From Streptomyces lavendulae subsp. lavendulae (GTDB lineage: Bacteria; Actinomycetota; Actinomycetes; Streptomycetales; Streptomycetaceae), in assembly GCF_002803845.1 (NCBI RefSeq), contig NZ_CP024985.1, forward strand, positions 3,844,001 to 3,908,000: DNA of 64,000 nt, in the 5' to 3' direction. The notes beneath the pieces were generated by a model. The model ran no database searches. It was not told where the DNA came from and worked only from the letters and a program-made list of their open reading frames with translations. How positions within the stretch are numbered: the stretch's first letter is position 1; every line of letters begins with the position of its first letter. Shown piece by piece: positions 39,955-48,705 of this stretch. A program made the translations under genes and the position numbers.

Positions 39955-42306
39955 GTGACGGACCACGTACCGATCAATCCGTGCACGATCCCGCAGTTCA
40001 CGGGTGACCTGGACGCGTTGGAGCAGGACAAGAACGCGATCACGGCCGCGGCGGGGACCTTCCGTGACGCGGGATCGAACGTGGACTCCGAGTTCCAGGG
40101 CCTGTCGGCGTTCTACTCGGCGCCCGAGGCGGCGCAGCTGTTCGCGACGACCAAGCCGGTGAAGACGGACAGTGACTTCTTCGCCGACCAGCTGGAGTCG
40201 GCGGCGACGGCGCTGGGCGAGTACATCACCGAGGCGCGGCCGATCGTGGCGCGGCTGAAGGAACTGCAGACGAAGGCGACCACGTTCAGCAGCAAGATCA
40301 GTGGGGATGCGCACTGGAAGGACGACGGGGACAAGATCGATGAGAACAACGATCTGATCCACGACGTCAACGCGGCCGTCTCCGCGTTCTGGGCCGCGGA
40401 GCGGACCTGCGCGAACAAGATCCGCGCCCTGTACTGTGCGCCGCCGCTGACCGCTGATGACGGTTCGCACGGCGCGAACATGTACGGGTACAAGGGCGAG
40501 GACCTGAACAAGGCGCAGGACCTGCCGTGGGGTTCGCAGCTGGAGGAGACGCACCGGGCCTGGGAGGTCGGTTACTGGGTCAAGTCGTTCGTCTGGGACG
40601 GTCTGATCGTCGACGGGATCTGGGGCACGATCCGCGGCCTGGGCACCCTCGTCGGTGTGGACGGCTGGGACAAGGCCGGTCAGGCGTGGACGGGTCTGGC
40701 GAAGCTGGCGACGGGTCTGGCGATCATGTCGGTGCCGGGTATGAGCACCGCGTTCTGGATGGCCGACGACAAGGACCTGCCGGGCTGGATCCGTGATTCG
40801 CGCACCGCGGTGAAGGAGACGGGCAAGGCGCTGGTCGCGTGGGACGAGTGGGGCAAGAACCCCGCCCGTGCCGCGGGTGCGGTCACCTTCAACGTGCTGA
40901 CCACCGTGTTCACCGGTGGTGCGGGTACGGCGGCCAAGGCGGGCACGGTGGCGAAGGTCATCAGCGTGGCCGGCAAGGCGGGCCGTCTCATCGACCCGAT
41001 CACCTACATCGGCAAGGCCGGCTCCCTCGCCAAGATGAAGATCGGTGACCTGTTCGCGAACCTGGGGAAGGTCGACGGCGCGTTCCCGAAGATCGACGAC
41101 GTGATCTGGAAGGACCTTCCGAAGGCCGACGCGCCCGGGATCACCTTCCCGCACCCGGAGGACACGGTCCGTCTTCCCGACGATGCGCTGGGCCGCCCCC
41201 AGTACTTCGACAAGACCACGAACCAGCTCCTGGACCACAACGGCCTGCCCAAGCAGGACCTCACCTCGGTCCCCAAGGGCGGCGACCACCCCCTGGCCGA
41301 GGTCCCCAAGCAGGAGAAGGTCCCGGTCGGCGTCGGCGCCCACACCGCCGACGTCACCTCCCACACCCCCGGCGGCCCGGCCGCCCACACCCCCGGCGGC
41401 GCAGCCGACCACACCCCGGGCGGAATCGCCGACAACGGCGCCCACAACAGCCACACCGAACCCGGCGGCGGCACAGGCACGGGCGGCCACGGCGGCACGG
41501 ACACCCACACCACCGGCACCCACACCGACGGCCCGAGCACAGGCGGCAGCCACGACGGCCCCTCGACAGGCGGCGGCCACGACGGCCCGACCGTCCCCCA
41601 CCAGGGCGAAGGCCCGGGCGGTTCGCTTCCGGACGGTCCCGTTGGCGCTGCCGATGACGGAGTGCTCCCCGGCGGGTCGGAGGTGAGGCCGGACGGCGCG
41701 CGCTACATCGAAGAGCCGACCGTGGAGCACGTGCAGGCGGCGGAGTTCTACGACGGGGTCAGAGCGAACCCGGAGTCCCTCGACATCTCGGCGATTTCCG
41801 ACAACACCGGTATCAGCCCGCAGGTGCTGGACCGCGTCCGCACGCACTTCTTCCTGACCGAACACGTGGTGGCCGAGGCTCCTGGTGTCGCCAGGAGCGG
41901 GTACTTCACGCCGCGCGCGGACATCGCGGAGATCTGGGAAGCCGCCGGTCAGCGGAGCCTCAGCCCGGAGGAAGCCACCAAGTTCGAGCGTTACATCGCG
42001 CACGAGTACGTCGAGAGCCACTTGATGGACGCCGGGCTGCCTTATCTCGTCGATTCCCCGCATCTGTGGGGGAGCTACGAGAACGAGCTCGGGCTAACGG
42101 AGCATTACCACGAATTCCCCCATGACCCCCGGGACGCCGGTGCGCATGACCTTGCCCTGAACGAGAACAAGGGCAACTTCAATCACTGGCGGGCGGTAGG
42201 GTTCGACGTTCCGAAGATCGAGCTGGCGTCCGATCTGTCCAATATCGACGAGATGGTGGCGGCTCTGAAGGACGAGCTGCGCGCGAAGGGAATTGAACTC
42301 AAGTGA
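39955..42306 (+). CDS. Polymorphic-toxin-like protein with WXG/LXG-type N-terminus and unclassified C-terminal domain
   Basis: 783 residues. N-terminal 150 residues are helical (GDLDALEQDKNAITAAAGTF, FADQLESAATALGEYI), like type VII secretion substrates. A hydrophobic middle (about 205-355) carries Gly/Ala helices. Residues about 455-560 are a His/Gly/Thr linker with repeated HTPGG and DGPSTGG units. The final ~220 residues (from RYIEEPTVEHVQAAEFYDG) are a separate domain with YIAHEYVESHLMDAGLPY and EHYHEFPHDP, a possible metal or catalytic site (HExxE plus His). GTG 39955 follows GGAG; ATG 39913 lacks a ribosome site. Followed by two putative immunity genes, the first overlapping its stop by GTGA. 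The toxin role is inferred. Confidence 0.8.
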   Translation: MTDHVPINPCTIPQFTGDLDALEQDKNAITAAAGTFRDAGSNVDSEFQGLSAFYSAPEAAQLFATTKPVKTDSDFFADQLESAATALGEYITEARPIVARLKELQTKATTFSSKISGDAHWKDDGDKIDENNDLIHDVNAAVSAFWAAERTCANKIRALYCAPPLTADDGSHGANMYGYKGEDLNKAQDLPWGSQLEETHRAWEVGYWVKSFVWDGLIVDGIWGTIRGLGTLVGVDGWDKAGQAWTGLAKLATGLAIMSVPGMSTAFWMADDKDLPGWIRDSRTAVKETGKALVAWDEWGKNPARAAGAVTFNVLTTVFTGGAGTAAKAGTVAKVISVAGKAGRLIDPITYIGKAGSLAKMKIGDLFANLGKVDGAFPKIDDVIWKDLPKADAPGITFPHPEDTVRLPDDALGRPQYFDKTTNQLLDHNGLPKQDLTSVPKGGDHPLAEVPKQEKVPVGVGAHTADVTSHTPGGPAAHTPGGAADHTPGGIADNGAHNSHTEPGGGTGTGGHGGTDTHTTGTHTDGPSTGGSHDGPSTGGGHDGPTVPHQGEGPGGSLPDGPVGAADDGVLPGGSEVRPDGARYIEEPTVEHVQAAEFYDGVRANPESLDISAISDNTGISPQVLDRVRTHFFLTEHVVAEAPGVARSGYFTPRADIAEIWEAAGQRSLSPEEATKFERYIAHEYVESHLMDAGLPYLVDSPHLWGSYENELGLTEHYHEFPHDPRDAGAHDLALNENKGNFNHWRAVGFDVPKIELASDLSNIDEMVAALKDELRAKGIELK

Positions 42307-43064
42307 CCGACCGGACGGCATTCCCTGTCCTGTACCGCCTCCGGGCCGTGGAGTGGCCGGGCGACTGGGACTTCGCGTTCGACCGGGTCAAGTCGCGCCG
42401 GGTCCTGTTCCGCGAGTACATGCGGCGGGCGGCGGTGTGGGCCCAGGCGTACTCGGCAGAAACCGCCTGGCCCTTCTTCGACATCACCTCGTACGTGGAT
42501 CCCGCGTTCCGGCTCCCTCCGGAAGCCGAGGCCGAGCTCGCGGAGCTGCTGGTGCGGCTGCCCAACGTGGAGGTGAGGAACACCTGCGCGGGGGCGGTGC
42601 GCCTGGCGGAGCTCCGCGGGCAGAACCCGGACGCGTTCTCCGGCCTTCCCGACCTCTACGAGCCGCTGGTCCGCTTCTACGAGCGGGGCGCGGAATTCGC
42701 CCGGGACGATGCCGGATTCCTCGACCTGACGGGCATGCGGTTCCGGCCCGGCCCGCTGGCCGTCTACCTCACCACCGTGCCCGTCACGCTGCTCGACGAC
42801 GCGGTCCTCGACGCCCTCGACGCCGCCGGGCGGGTCACCTACTACATGTCGGAGGACGGCCAGGGCCCCCTCCTGCGGCGGCGGGCGTTGCGGGACGAGC
42901 AGACGGACGAGCTGTTCGGCCGTGACCTGCGCTGGGAGCCGACCGACCTGATCCCGGAGTCCGACGAGGCGGTCAAGGCCGCGGGCCTGGCCCCGCTGGA
43001 CGAACTCGCGGCGGCCCGCCTCATCGGAACGATCGTCGCCGCCGCCCCGGGTGCGGTCGGCTGA
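42303..43064 (+). CDS. Putative immunity protein 1
   Basis: 253 residues, soluble. GTG 42303 overlaps the toxin stop codon, so the two are translationally coupled. Blocks FREYMRRAAVWAQAYSAETA, AWPFFDITSYVDP, FSGLPDLYEPLVRFYERG and TLLDDAVLDALDAA recur in the next gene. No known Imm family was recognised. Small overlapping gene right after a modular secreted-type protein is the classic position of an immunity protein. Confidence 0.75.
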   Translation: MTDRTAFPVLYRLRAVEWPGDWDFAFDRVKSRRVLFREYMRRAAVWAQAYSAETAWPFFDITSYVDPAFRLPPEAEAELAELLVRLPNVEVRNTCAGAVRLAELRGQNPDAFSGLPDLYEPLVRFYERGAEFARDDAGFLDLTGMRFRPGPLAVYLTTVPVTLLDDAVLDALDAAGRVTYYMSEDGQGPLLRRRALRDEQTDELFGRDLRWEPTDLIPESDEAVKAAGLAPLDELAAARLIGTIVAAAPGAVG

Positions 43065-43093
43065 CCGGCCCCGGAAGGGCCTGCGCGTGGGCC

Positions 43094-43630
43094 GTGGTGC
43101 AGAGGATCTCTTCCATCGACTGGCGGGCCGCGGAGGAGGGTTTCGAACACGGCACCTCCAGCGCCCGCCTCATGCGGGAGCATCTGCGCCGGATGGCGGT
43201 CTGGGTCCGGGAACTCCAGAAGGCGCAGCCTGCTGCTCCGTTCTTCGACGTGGCGCAGTCCGACCGCTGGCCGTTCTTCGACCTCGCACGCTACGTCGAA
43301 CCCTCCGCCCGGCCCGACAGCGAACCGGCGGCGGCTCTCGGAGCGTTCCTTTCCGAGCACGCGAGCAGTCCGCTCACCGGCCGGACCTGCCGAGCCGCCC
43401 TGACCTGGGCATCGCTTTCCCCCCGGTCCCTCGCCGGGTTCGATGGTCTGCCCGATCCGTTCGAGCCGCTCCTTCTGGTCTTCGAGCGGAGCGGAGCCTT
43501 CTGGATCGAGAACGGGTTCATCGACTTCGTCGCCAGTCGGGTCCGGCTGGGCTCCTGGGAGGACCACGTGGCGGCGGAGCCTCTGCTGTCGCTCGACGGG
43601 GCGGCCCTCGATGCCATGGATCGGGCCTAG
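43094..43630 (+). CDS. Putative immunity protein 2, paralogue of the preceding gene
   Basis: 178 residues. Matches the first copy in order: REHLRRMAVWVRELQKAQPA, RWPFFDLARYVEPSARPD, FDGLPDPFEPLLLVFERSG and LLSLDGAALDAMDRA. It is shorter, ending where copy 1 continues for about 65 residues. GTG 43094 or 43097. Tandem paralogous immunity genes often protect against toxin variants of other strains. Confidence 0.75.
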   Translation: MVQRISSIDWRAAEEGFEHGTSSARLMREHLRRMAVWVRELQKAQPAAPFFDVAQSDRWPFFDLARYVEPSARPDSEPAAALGAFLSEHASSPLTGRTCRAALTWASLSPRSLAGFDGLPDPFEPLLLVFERSGAFWIENGFIDFVASRVRLGSWEDHVAAEPLLSLDGAALDAMDRA

Positions 43631-43642
43631 GTTTCGACCGGG

Positions 43643-45925
43643 TCAGGCGAAGAGTTCCGCGAGCATGTCCGGGCCGATGGGGATCGGGGCCGGGCGGTAG
43701 GAGGGGGGCCGGGTGTCCGTGAGTTCTCGGACCAGGAAGTCCCAGCAGCGCTTGCGGACGTAGGACAGGCAGTCGAGGAAGGTGTGCTCGGCGCCGGGGA
43801 CGAGGAGCAGTTCGAAGCCCTTGTCCGCGGCGAAGAGCCGGTCGGCGAGGCGCAGCGTGTGGTCGGGGTGGACCTGGTCGTCCATTTCGCCGTGGATGAG
43901 GAGCAGCTTGCCCTCCAGCCGGTCGGCGAGGTCCACGTTGGAGGTGCGGGCCCAGGCTTCGGGGTTGGCCGCGCCGTCGTAGGTCTCGACGAAGCCCAGG
44001 TTGAAGTGGCGGGCGTCGTGCGGGCCGGACAGGGCTACGCCGGCCTTGTAGACGTCGGGGAAGTCCAGCATGGCGCGGGCCGCGGCGAAGCCGCCGCCCG
44101 AGTGGCCGAGGACGCCGACGCGGTCGAGGTCCATCCACGGCCGGGTCCTGGCGAGCTGCCGCAGTGCCACCGCGTGGTCGGCGAGGGAGCCGGCGTCGGC
44201 GAGGTTCCCGTACGAGGCGTCGTGGAAGGCCTTGCTGCGGCCGGGGGTGCCGCGTCCGTCCAGGGCGATCACCACGAAGCCGAGCGCCGCGAGGGGTTCG
44301 GCGTCGAGGCCCATGCCGCCGGGGTCGAAGCAGGGGGCGACGCGGGTGACCTGGGGGCCGGGGTAGAGGTGGTCCACCACCGGGTAGCGGTGGGCGGGGT
44401 CGAAGCCGTGGGGGTGGTGGAGGATGCCGTAGATGTCGGTGACGCCGTCGGCCGCCTTGACGCGGAAACGTTCCGGCGCGGTCCAGCCGGTGGCGGTGAG
44501 ACGGCTGGTGTCGGCGCGCTCCAGGTGGATGAGGACGTGCCCGGACCAGTCGCGGACCGTGGTGACGGGAGGGGTGTCCACGGTGGACGCGGAGTCGATG
44601 AAGCAGTCCCGGCCCGGGGAGAGGGTGACGACGTGGTCGAGGCCGTCGTCGGTGACCTTGGTGAAGCCGGAGCCGTCGAGGGCGGCTCGGCAGACCGTGC
44701 GCCGGTACGGGTCCTCCTCGACCAGCCCGGAGGCGGTGAAGTACACGACCCGCTCGGTCTCGTCGACGTGCAGGATCTGCCGTACGGCCCACTCGCCGGA
44801 GGTCACCTGCCCGAGGAGGGCGCCGGTGTGCAGGTCGTAGCGGTAGAGGTGGCCCCAGCCGTCGCGCTGTGAGTACCAGAGCACCTCGTCGGCCAGGATC
44901 TCGACGATGGGCGGTTCGTAGGCCCACTGGTTGGGTTCGACGCGGGTGGCGCCGCTTTCGCCGAGGACGGTGGTGACCTCGCCGGTGGCCGGGTCCATCC
45001 GGTGGAGGGTGAGGGTGCGCAGGTCGCGGGGCCGGTCCAGGTAGTACACGGCCGTGCCGTCCGGGGCCCACCAGGCCCACTTCGTCGCGATCGGCGACAG
45101 CTGCGGCATGAGGAGCGGGTCGGCCTGCGCGCGGACGACGGTGCCTTCGGCGACGTCGAGCACGACGAGGCGGGCCAGCGGCACGTGCTCGTCGCCGGGG
45201 TAGGCGTAGCGCTGGGTGTGCAGGAGGGGCGCTCCGCCGTCGGCGGGCCGGGCCTGTACGAGGTGGGTCTCGCGGACCTCGCGTTCGTCGGTCTGGTGGG
45301 CCAGCACCTTCGTGGAGTCGGGCGACCAGGCCAGCGCGGGCGGCAGGTGCGGCAGGCCGATCTTGGTCAGCAGGGTGGTGTTGGCTGTGGCTTCGGGGCC
45401 GGGGCCGTACTGGTTGGCGGGCTCGCCGTCGGTGGTCAGCGGCCATTCGCGGCCGTCGGACAGCGAGCGGGCCCACAGGTCGTGCCCACGGCGGGACACC
45501 GCGACCCGGCCGTCGGGGGAGGTGACCTCCAGGGGGCTGCCCGGCGGGGCGGACTCGGCGCGCTCGCAGACGTAGCCGTCCAGTCCGCAGCGCCAGTACT
45601 CGCCCAGCGCGTGGAACTCGACCGCGTTGGCGGCCGGCCGGAGGTCGATGGCGGCGAACGGCAGGGCCTGGGGGTCGACCGGCTGCCCGGAGGCGTCGGC
45701 CAGTGCGGCGGCGAGCCGCGCGTGGTCGAAGGCCGGCTCGCGGGTGCCCGCCGCCGGGTCGGCGAGGACGAAGCGCCGGCCGGCGCCGTCGCTCACCGCG
45801 TACCAGAACCGGGCGCCCCCGTCGATCCACTGCGGCCTGATCCTGTCGGCCGTGACGAGCTCGCCGGGGCGGGCCGGGCGGCGCAGGAGCTGTTCGGCGG
45901 TCTGGTAGTCCTGATCGGTGGTCAT
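43643..45925 (-). CDS. S9-family prolyl oligopeptidase/dipeptidyl peptidase-like
   Basis: 760 residues. A DPP-IV-like N-terminal beta-propeller (about 60-480; SPDGRVAVSRRGHDLWARSL, WAWWAPDGTAVYYL). The alpha/beta-hydrolase domain follows with Ser in LGHSGGGFAA, Asp in GEMDDQVHPDH and His in PGAEHTF. Cleaves short peptides, often after Pro or Ala. No signal peptide, so cytoplasmic. ATG 45925 starts MTTDQDYQTAEQLLRRP; upstream frame is not conserved-looking. Followed by the convergent immunity gene. Confidence 0.93.
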   Translation of the reverse strand: MTTDQDYQTAEQLLRRPARPGELVTADRIRPQWIDGGARFWYAVSDGAGRRFVLADPAAGTREPAFDHARLAAALADASGQPVDPQALPFAAIDLRPAANAVEFHALGEYWRCGLDGYVCERAESAPPGSPLEVTSPDGRVAVSRRGHDLWARSLSDGREWPLTTDGEPANQYGPGPEATANTTLLTKIGLPHLPPALAWSPDSTKVLAHQTDEREVRETHLVQARPADGGAPLLHTQRYAYPGDEHVPLARLVVLDVAEGTVVRAQADPLLMPQLSPIATKWAWWAPDGTAVYYLDRPRDLRTLTLHRMDPATGEVTTVLGESGATRVEPNQWAYEPPIVEILADEVLWYSQRDGWGHLYRYDLHTGALLGQVTSGEWAVRQILHVDETERVVYFTASGLVEEDPYRRTVCRAALDGSGFTKVTDDGLDHVVTLSPGRDCFIDSASTVDTPPVTTVRDWSGHVLIHLERADTSRLTATGWTAPERFRVKAADGVTDIYGILHHPHGFDPAHRYPVVDHLYPGPQVTRVAPCFDPGGMGLDAEPLAALGFVVIALDGRGTPGRSKAFHDASYGNLADAGSLADHAVALRQLARTRPWMDLDRVGVLGHSGGGFAAARAMLDFPDVYKAGVALSGPHDARHFNLGFVETYDGAANPEAWARTSNVDLADRLEGKLLLIHGEMDDQVHPDHTLRLADRLFAADKGFELLLVPGAEHTFLDCLSYVRKRCWDFLVRELTDTRPPSYRPAPIPIGPDMLAELFA

Positions 45926-45974
45926 TCTTCTCGCCCTTTGCCGGAGTCGGTATCGATTGCGGGGGGGGTGGGCG

Positions 45975-46643
45975 TCACAGGCTGCGGGCGGTGATGTCCC
46001 CGTAGCCGGTGGTCGCGTGGACGGTGAGGGCGGCGGCGCCCCCGGTGTTCTTGAGGGCGTTGTGGACGCGGCCGTGGCCGGTGCCGGCATCGAGGGAGGC
46101 GGCGACGCCCGGGGCGGCCCCGACGGTCACGTCGCCGGCCTGGGTGCGCAGGATGAGGGCGCCTTCGTGGGCTTCCCCGACGCGGATGTCGCCCTTCTGG
46201 GTGCTGATGTCGGCGTCGCCGCGCAGGCGGCCGACGCGGATGTCGCCCGCGAGGGCGGTGAGGCGGGCGCCCGCCGCCTCGTCGAGCTCGATCGAGCCCT
46301 GGGAGACCTCGAAGGCGACCTCGCCGAGGCGTCCGGCGCCGCGGAGTTCGCCGGCGGCGGCCTTGGCCTCGACCCGGGAGCCGGCGGGCAGTTCGACGGT
46401 CACCTCGACGGAGCCGGTGGCGGTGAGGATCTGGTTCTTCGGCGCCGGGGTGACGATCCGCAGGACGCCGTCGTGGAAGTCGACGGCGGTCTGCTGCGCG
46501 ACCTTGACGTCACGGCTCCTGGTGGCGTCCGCGGGCCGGACCTCGACGGTGGTGTCGTCCCGGTCGGTGGCGATGAAGCGGACGTGTCCGGCGGGGATGT
46601 CGAGGATGGCGACGATCGGGGCGGGGGTCTGGAACTTCTGCAT
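45975..46643 (-). CDS. DUF4097-family beta-helix protein
   Basis: 222 residues. Repeating short beta strands such as GDIRVGRLRGDADISTQKGD and GDVTVGAAPGVAASLD, typical of the DUF4097 (adhesin-like) right-handed beta fold. No signal peptide or membrane anchor is visible, so it is probably cytoplasmic. In Streptomyces these often pair with a divergent regulator, here the HTH-MarR fusion at 46906. GAAGGA lies 10 bases before ATG 46643. Confidence 0.88.
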   Translation of the reverse strand: MQKFQTPAPIVAILDIPAGHVRFIATDRDDTTVEVRPADATRSRDVKVAQQTAVDFHDGVLRIVTPAPKNQILTATGSVEVTVELPAGSRVEAKAAAGELRGAGRLGEVAFEVSQGSIELDEAAGARLTALAGDIRVGRLRGDADISTQKGDIRVGEAHEGALILRTQAGDVTVGAAPGVAASLDAGTGHGRVHNALKNTGGAAALTVHATTGYGDITARSL

Positions 46644-46680
46644 GATGCTGCGTCCTTCGGCTGGCTTCGTTTTCCGACAT

Positions 46681-46820
46681 CGCAAAAGCTACGTTGCGTT
46701 CGAAGGCTGCGCAACATACTCGTTGCGCAGAAACGGCATAAGCACAGGTCAGATAGCAGAGATCGTTGCAACGATCTGCAATTTAACGCAACACCCATAG
46801 CCATGGACGTTGCAATGGAC
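46681..46820. promoter_or_regulatory. Cluster of GTTGC/GCAAC palindromes in a divergent promoter
   Basis: CGCAA-n8-TTGCG (46681-46698), CTGCGCAAC-N6-GTTGCGCAG (46707-46730, perfect 9-bp arms), AGATCGTTG-CAACGATCT (46760-46777, perfect 18-bp palindrome), AACGCAAC (46785) and GTTGCAA (46809) all share the GTTGC half-site. The DNA is AT-richer than its surroundings. Likely multiple operators for the adjacent HTH-MarR regulator, controlling both itself and DUF4097. Confidence 0.8.
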
Positions 46821-46905
46821 TGGATGTGAACGCTATGCTGGGGCGCCGGGGCCACGAAGGGCCGCCGCCGGAGGCCGCCGAAGGCCACGCACGAAGGAGA
46901 CCGCG

Positions 46906-47709
46906 ATGCCGGGAGGCAGGCTCACCCAGCAGGAACGCCAGCAGATCGCGCTGGGGGTGGCCGACGGCCTCGCCTACGCGGAGATCGCCAGGCGGCTCGA
47001 CCGCCCCACCTCGACGGTCACCCGCGAGGTCATGCGCAACGGCGGCCCCGCCGGCTACCGCGCCGACCTGGCCCAGCGCGCCACCGAACGCCGCACCCAG
47101 CGGCGCGGCCAGACCCCGTCCCGAAGCCCCCAGGCACCCGAGCCCGCGCACGGGCGCGACCCGGAGGCGCTGCGCGCGTACGAGGAGACGTTCACCACCG
47201 TCCTCGTGCAGTCGGGCATGCCCACGATGATGGCCCGGGTGCTGACCTGCCTGTTCACCACCGACGAGGGCAGCCTCACCGCGTCGGAACTCGTCCGGCG
47301 CCTCCAGGTCAGCCCGGCGTCCGTCTCCAAGGCGATCAGCTACCTGGACGGCCAGGGCCTCGTCCGCCGCGAACGCGACGAACGGCGGCGCGAGCGCTAC
47401 GTCGCCGACAACGACGTCTGGTACCAGTCCATGATGGCGAGCGCCCGCGGCACCGCCGTGCTCGCCGAGACCGCCCGCCAGGGCGTCGGCATCCTCGGCG
47501 CCGACACCCCCGCCGCGGTCCGCCTCGAAAACATCGCCCGCTTCGTCGACTTCGTCTCCGAGAGCATCTCCCGGGCCGCCGACCAGGCGCGCGAGATCCT
47601 GCACACGAAGCCCGAAAGCACCCCGGACGGGGACACGGCGGCCGACGGCCCCGCGGCGGACGACGGCCCCGCCGCCGACGCCGCCGCGCCGGGCCCCGGG
47701 CGCGGCTAG
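46906..47709 (+). CDS. Fusion regulator: IS30-type HTH plus MarR/GbsR-like winged helix
   Basis: 267 residues. Residues 5-50 (LTQQERQQIALGVADGLAYA, IARRLDRPTSTVTREVMRNG) match the HTH_38 domain found at the N-terminus of IS30 transposases. A linker (55-80) leads to a winged helix at about 90-175 (LTASELVRRLQVSPASVSKA, YLDGQGLVRRERDERRRE) of MarR/GbsR type. The tail is Asp/Ala/Pro-rich. Two DNA-binding modules in one chain are unusual and fit the multiple palindromes upstream. AAGGAGA lies 6 bases before ATG 46906. Confidence 0.88.
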   Translation: MPGGRLTQQERQQIALGVADGLAYAEIARRLDRPTSTVTREVMRNGGPAGYRADLAQRATERRTQRRGQTPSRSPQAPEPAHGRDPEALRAYEETFTTVLVQSGMPTMMARVLTCLFTTDEGSLTASELVRRLQVSPASVSKAISYLDGQGLVRRERDERRRERYVADNDVWYQSMMASARGTAVLAETARQGVGILGADTPAAVRLENIARFVDFVSESISRAADQAREILHTKPESTPDGDTAADGPAADDGPAADAAAPGPGRG

Positions 47710-47731
47710 CGCCGGGCCGCGACACGCGCGT

Positions 47732-47790
47732 ACGGCCGAGGCCGCGGACGGGCCGCCCTAAGGGGCGTCCCGTTCCGCGGCCTCGGCCGT
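47732..47790. terminator. 16-bp inverted repeat around the ArsR stop codon
   Basis: ACGGCCGAGGCCGCGG (47732-47747) and its exact complement (47775-47790) enclose the last bases and stop of the ArsR gene with a 27-nt loop. It is placed to end both converging transcripts. Confidence 0.55.
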
Positions 47791-48120
47791 CTCCGCGAGG
47801 AGCTTGATGCGGGCCAGACGGCGGTCCCAGTCGGCCGCGAGGGCGGCCATCCAGCGGGCCGTCGCGTCCAGCGCGGCGGGCCGGACCGCGTACCGCACCT
47901 CACGCCCCACCCGGCCCCCGCGCACCAGGCCGGCGGCCTCCAGCACGGCGAGGTGCTTGACCACGGCCTGGCGCGAGACGGGGACCCCCTCGGCGAGGGC
48001 GGTCGCGCTGGCCTCGCCCCGCGCGGCGAGGAGGTCGAGCAGCAGGCGCCGCGTGGGGTCGGCGAGCGCGGCGAGTACGGAATCCACACCCTCCGCGCCG
48101 CCCGGCCTCGGGTCCGTCAC
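47758..48120 (-). CDS. ArsR-family repressor
   Basis: 120 residues. Winged helix LAALADPTRRLLLDLLAARG, ALAEGVPVSRQAVVKHLAVL and EAAGLVRGGRVGREVRYAV. No metal-binding cysteines, like the ArsR proteins paired with SRPBCC (AHSA1) genes. GTG 48120 overlaps the SRPBCC stop, so both are one operon. Likely binds the two palindromes at 48593-48642. Confidence 0.94.
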   Translation of the reverse strand: MTDPRPGGAEGVDSVLAALADPTRRLLLDLLAARGEASATALAEGVPVSRQAVVKHLAVLEAAGLVRGGRVGREVRYAVRPAALDATARWMAALAADWDRRLARIKLLAETAEAAERDAP

Positions 48121-48563
48121 GCCGAGGACTCCTCGGCCCGCTTCTTGAAGGCGTCGAGCACCTGCGGCCAGCCGCCGGTGTTGTCCTCCAGCGCCTTGGC
48201 GCGCAGCTCCTCGGCCCCGGCGAGCGCCGCGAAGCCGCTCTCGACGACGCGCAGCCGCGTCCCGTCGCCCTCCGGCGTCAGGGTGAACTCCACGAGGGTG
48301 GTGTTGTCCCCGCGCAGCTCCTCGCCCGGGAAGGCGCTGGCCCAGCGGTAGGCGACGTACGTCGGCGGTTCGACCTTCTCCACGCGCACCGGGAAGTCAC
48401 CGTACTGCGCGTTCTTCGCCAGCACCGACTCGCCCTCCCGGGCGACGGTCCCGGCGACCTGCTCCGGTTCGGCGACCCAGAACCCGGGCTCGGTCACCAG
48501 CGACCAGACCCGCTCCAGCGGCGCTTCGATCAGGGTTTCGCGTTCGATCCTGTCCTGGATCAT
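48117..48563 (-). CDS. SRPBCC (AHSA1-like) protein cotranscribed with ArsR
   Basis: 148 residues. Activator-of-Hsp90-like START fold: IERETLIEAPLERVWSLVTE, EKVEPPTYVAYRWASAFPGE and TTLVEFTLTPEGDGTRLRVV, then GWPQVLDAFKKRAEES. The regular SRPBCC-ArsR pairing across bacteria suggests that it binds the effector of the repressor or acts in its response. GAGGAAAGAGG lies 6 bases before ATG 48563. Confidence 0.92.
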   Translation of the reverse strand: MIQDRIERETLIEAPLERVWSLVTEPGFWVAEPEQVAGTVAREGESVLAKNAQYGDFPVRVEKVEPPTYVAYRWASAFPGEELRGDNTTLVEFTLTPEGDGTRLRVVESGFAALAGAEELRAKALEDNTGGWPQVLDAFKKRAEESSA

Positions 48564-48592
48564 GACGAGCCTCTTTCCTCGACACCATTGAT

Positions 48593-48642
48593 GCAACTCC
48601 AGGGTTGCACCTAACCCCCTCCTCGCGCAACCGGAGGGTTGC
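48593..48642. promoter_or_regulatory. Two tandem operators, GCAAC(C/T)-N4-GGTTGC
   Basis: GCAACT-CCAG-GGTTGC (48593-48608) and GCAACC-GGAG-GGTTGC (48627-48642), centres 34 bp apart, upstream of the SRPBCC-ArsR operon. The geometry fits two ArsR dimers on adjacent faces. The half-site resembles the GTTGC motif of the 46.7 kb cluster. Confidence 0.75.
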
Positions 48643-48705
48643 ACATCCTCTGATGGATACCCTCGTCCGGACGACGGGCCGCAGCCGACGAGAGGGGGAG
48701 GCGCG

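Noticed and set aside
41370..41600. CRISPR-like or tandem DNA repeat in the HTPGG/DGPSTGG region
   Set aside because: Repeats are in frame in the toxin-like gene, short and irregular; it is a protein linker.
39580..42063. An 827-codon minus-strand frame opposite the toxin-like gene
   Set aside because: The plus strand has modular domains and a coupled downstream gene; the antisense frame has no recognisable motif.
46906..47060. IS30 transposase remnant
   Set aside because: The HTH_38 segment is in frame with an intact MarR-like domain and has a good start; no transposase catalytic part or terminal repeats are near.
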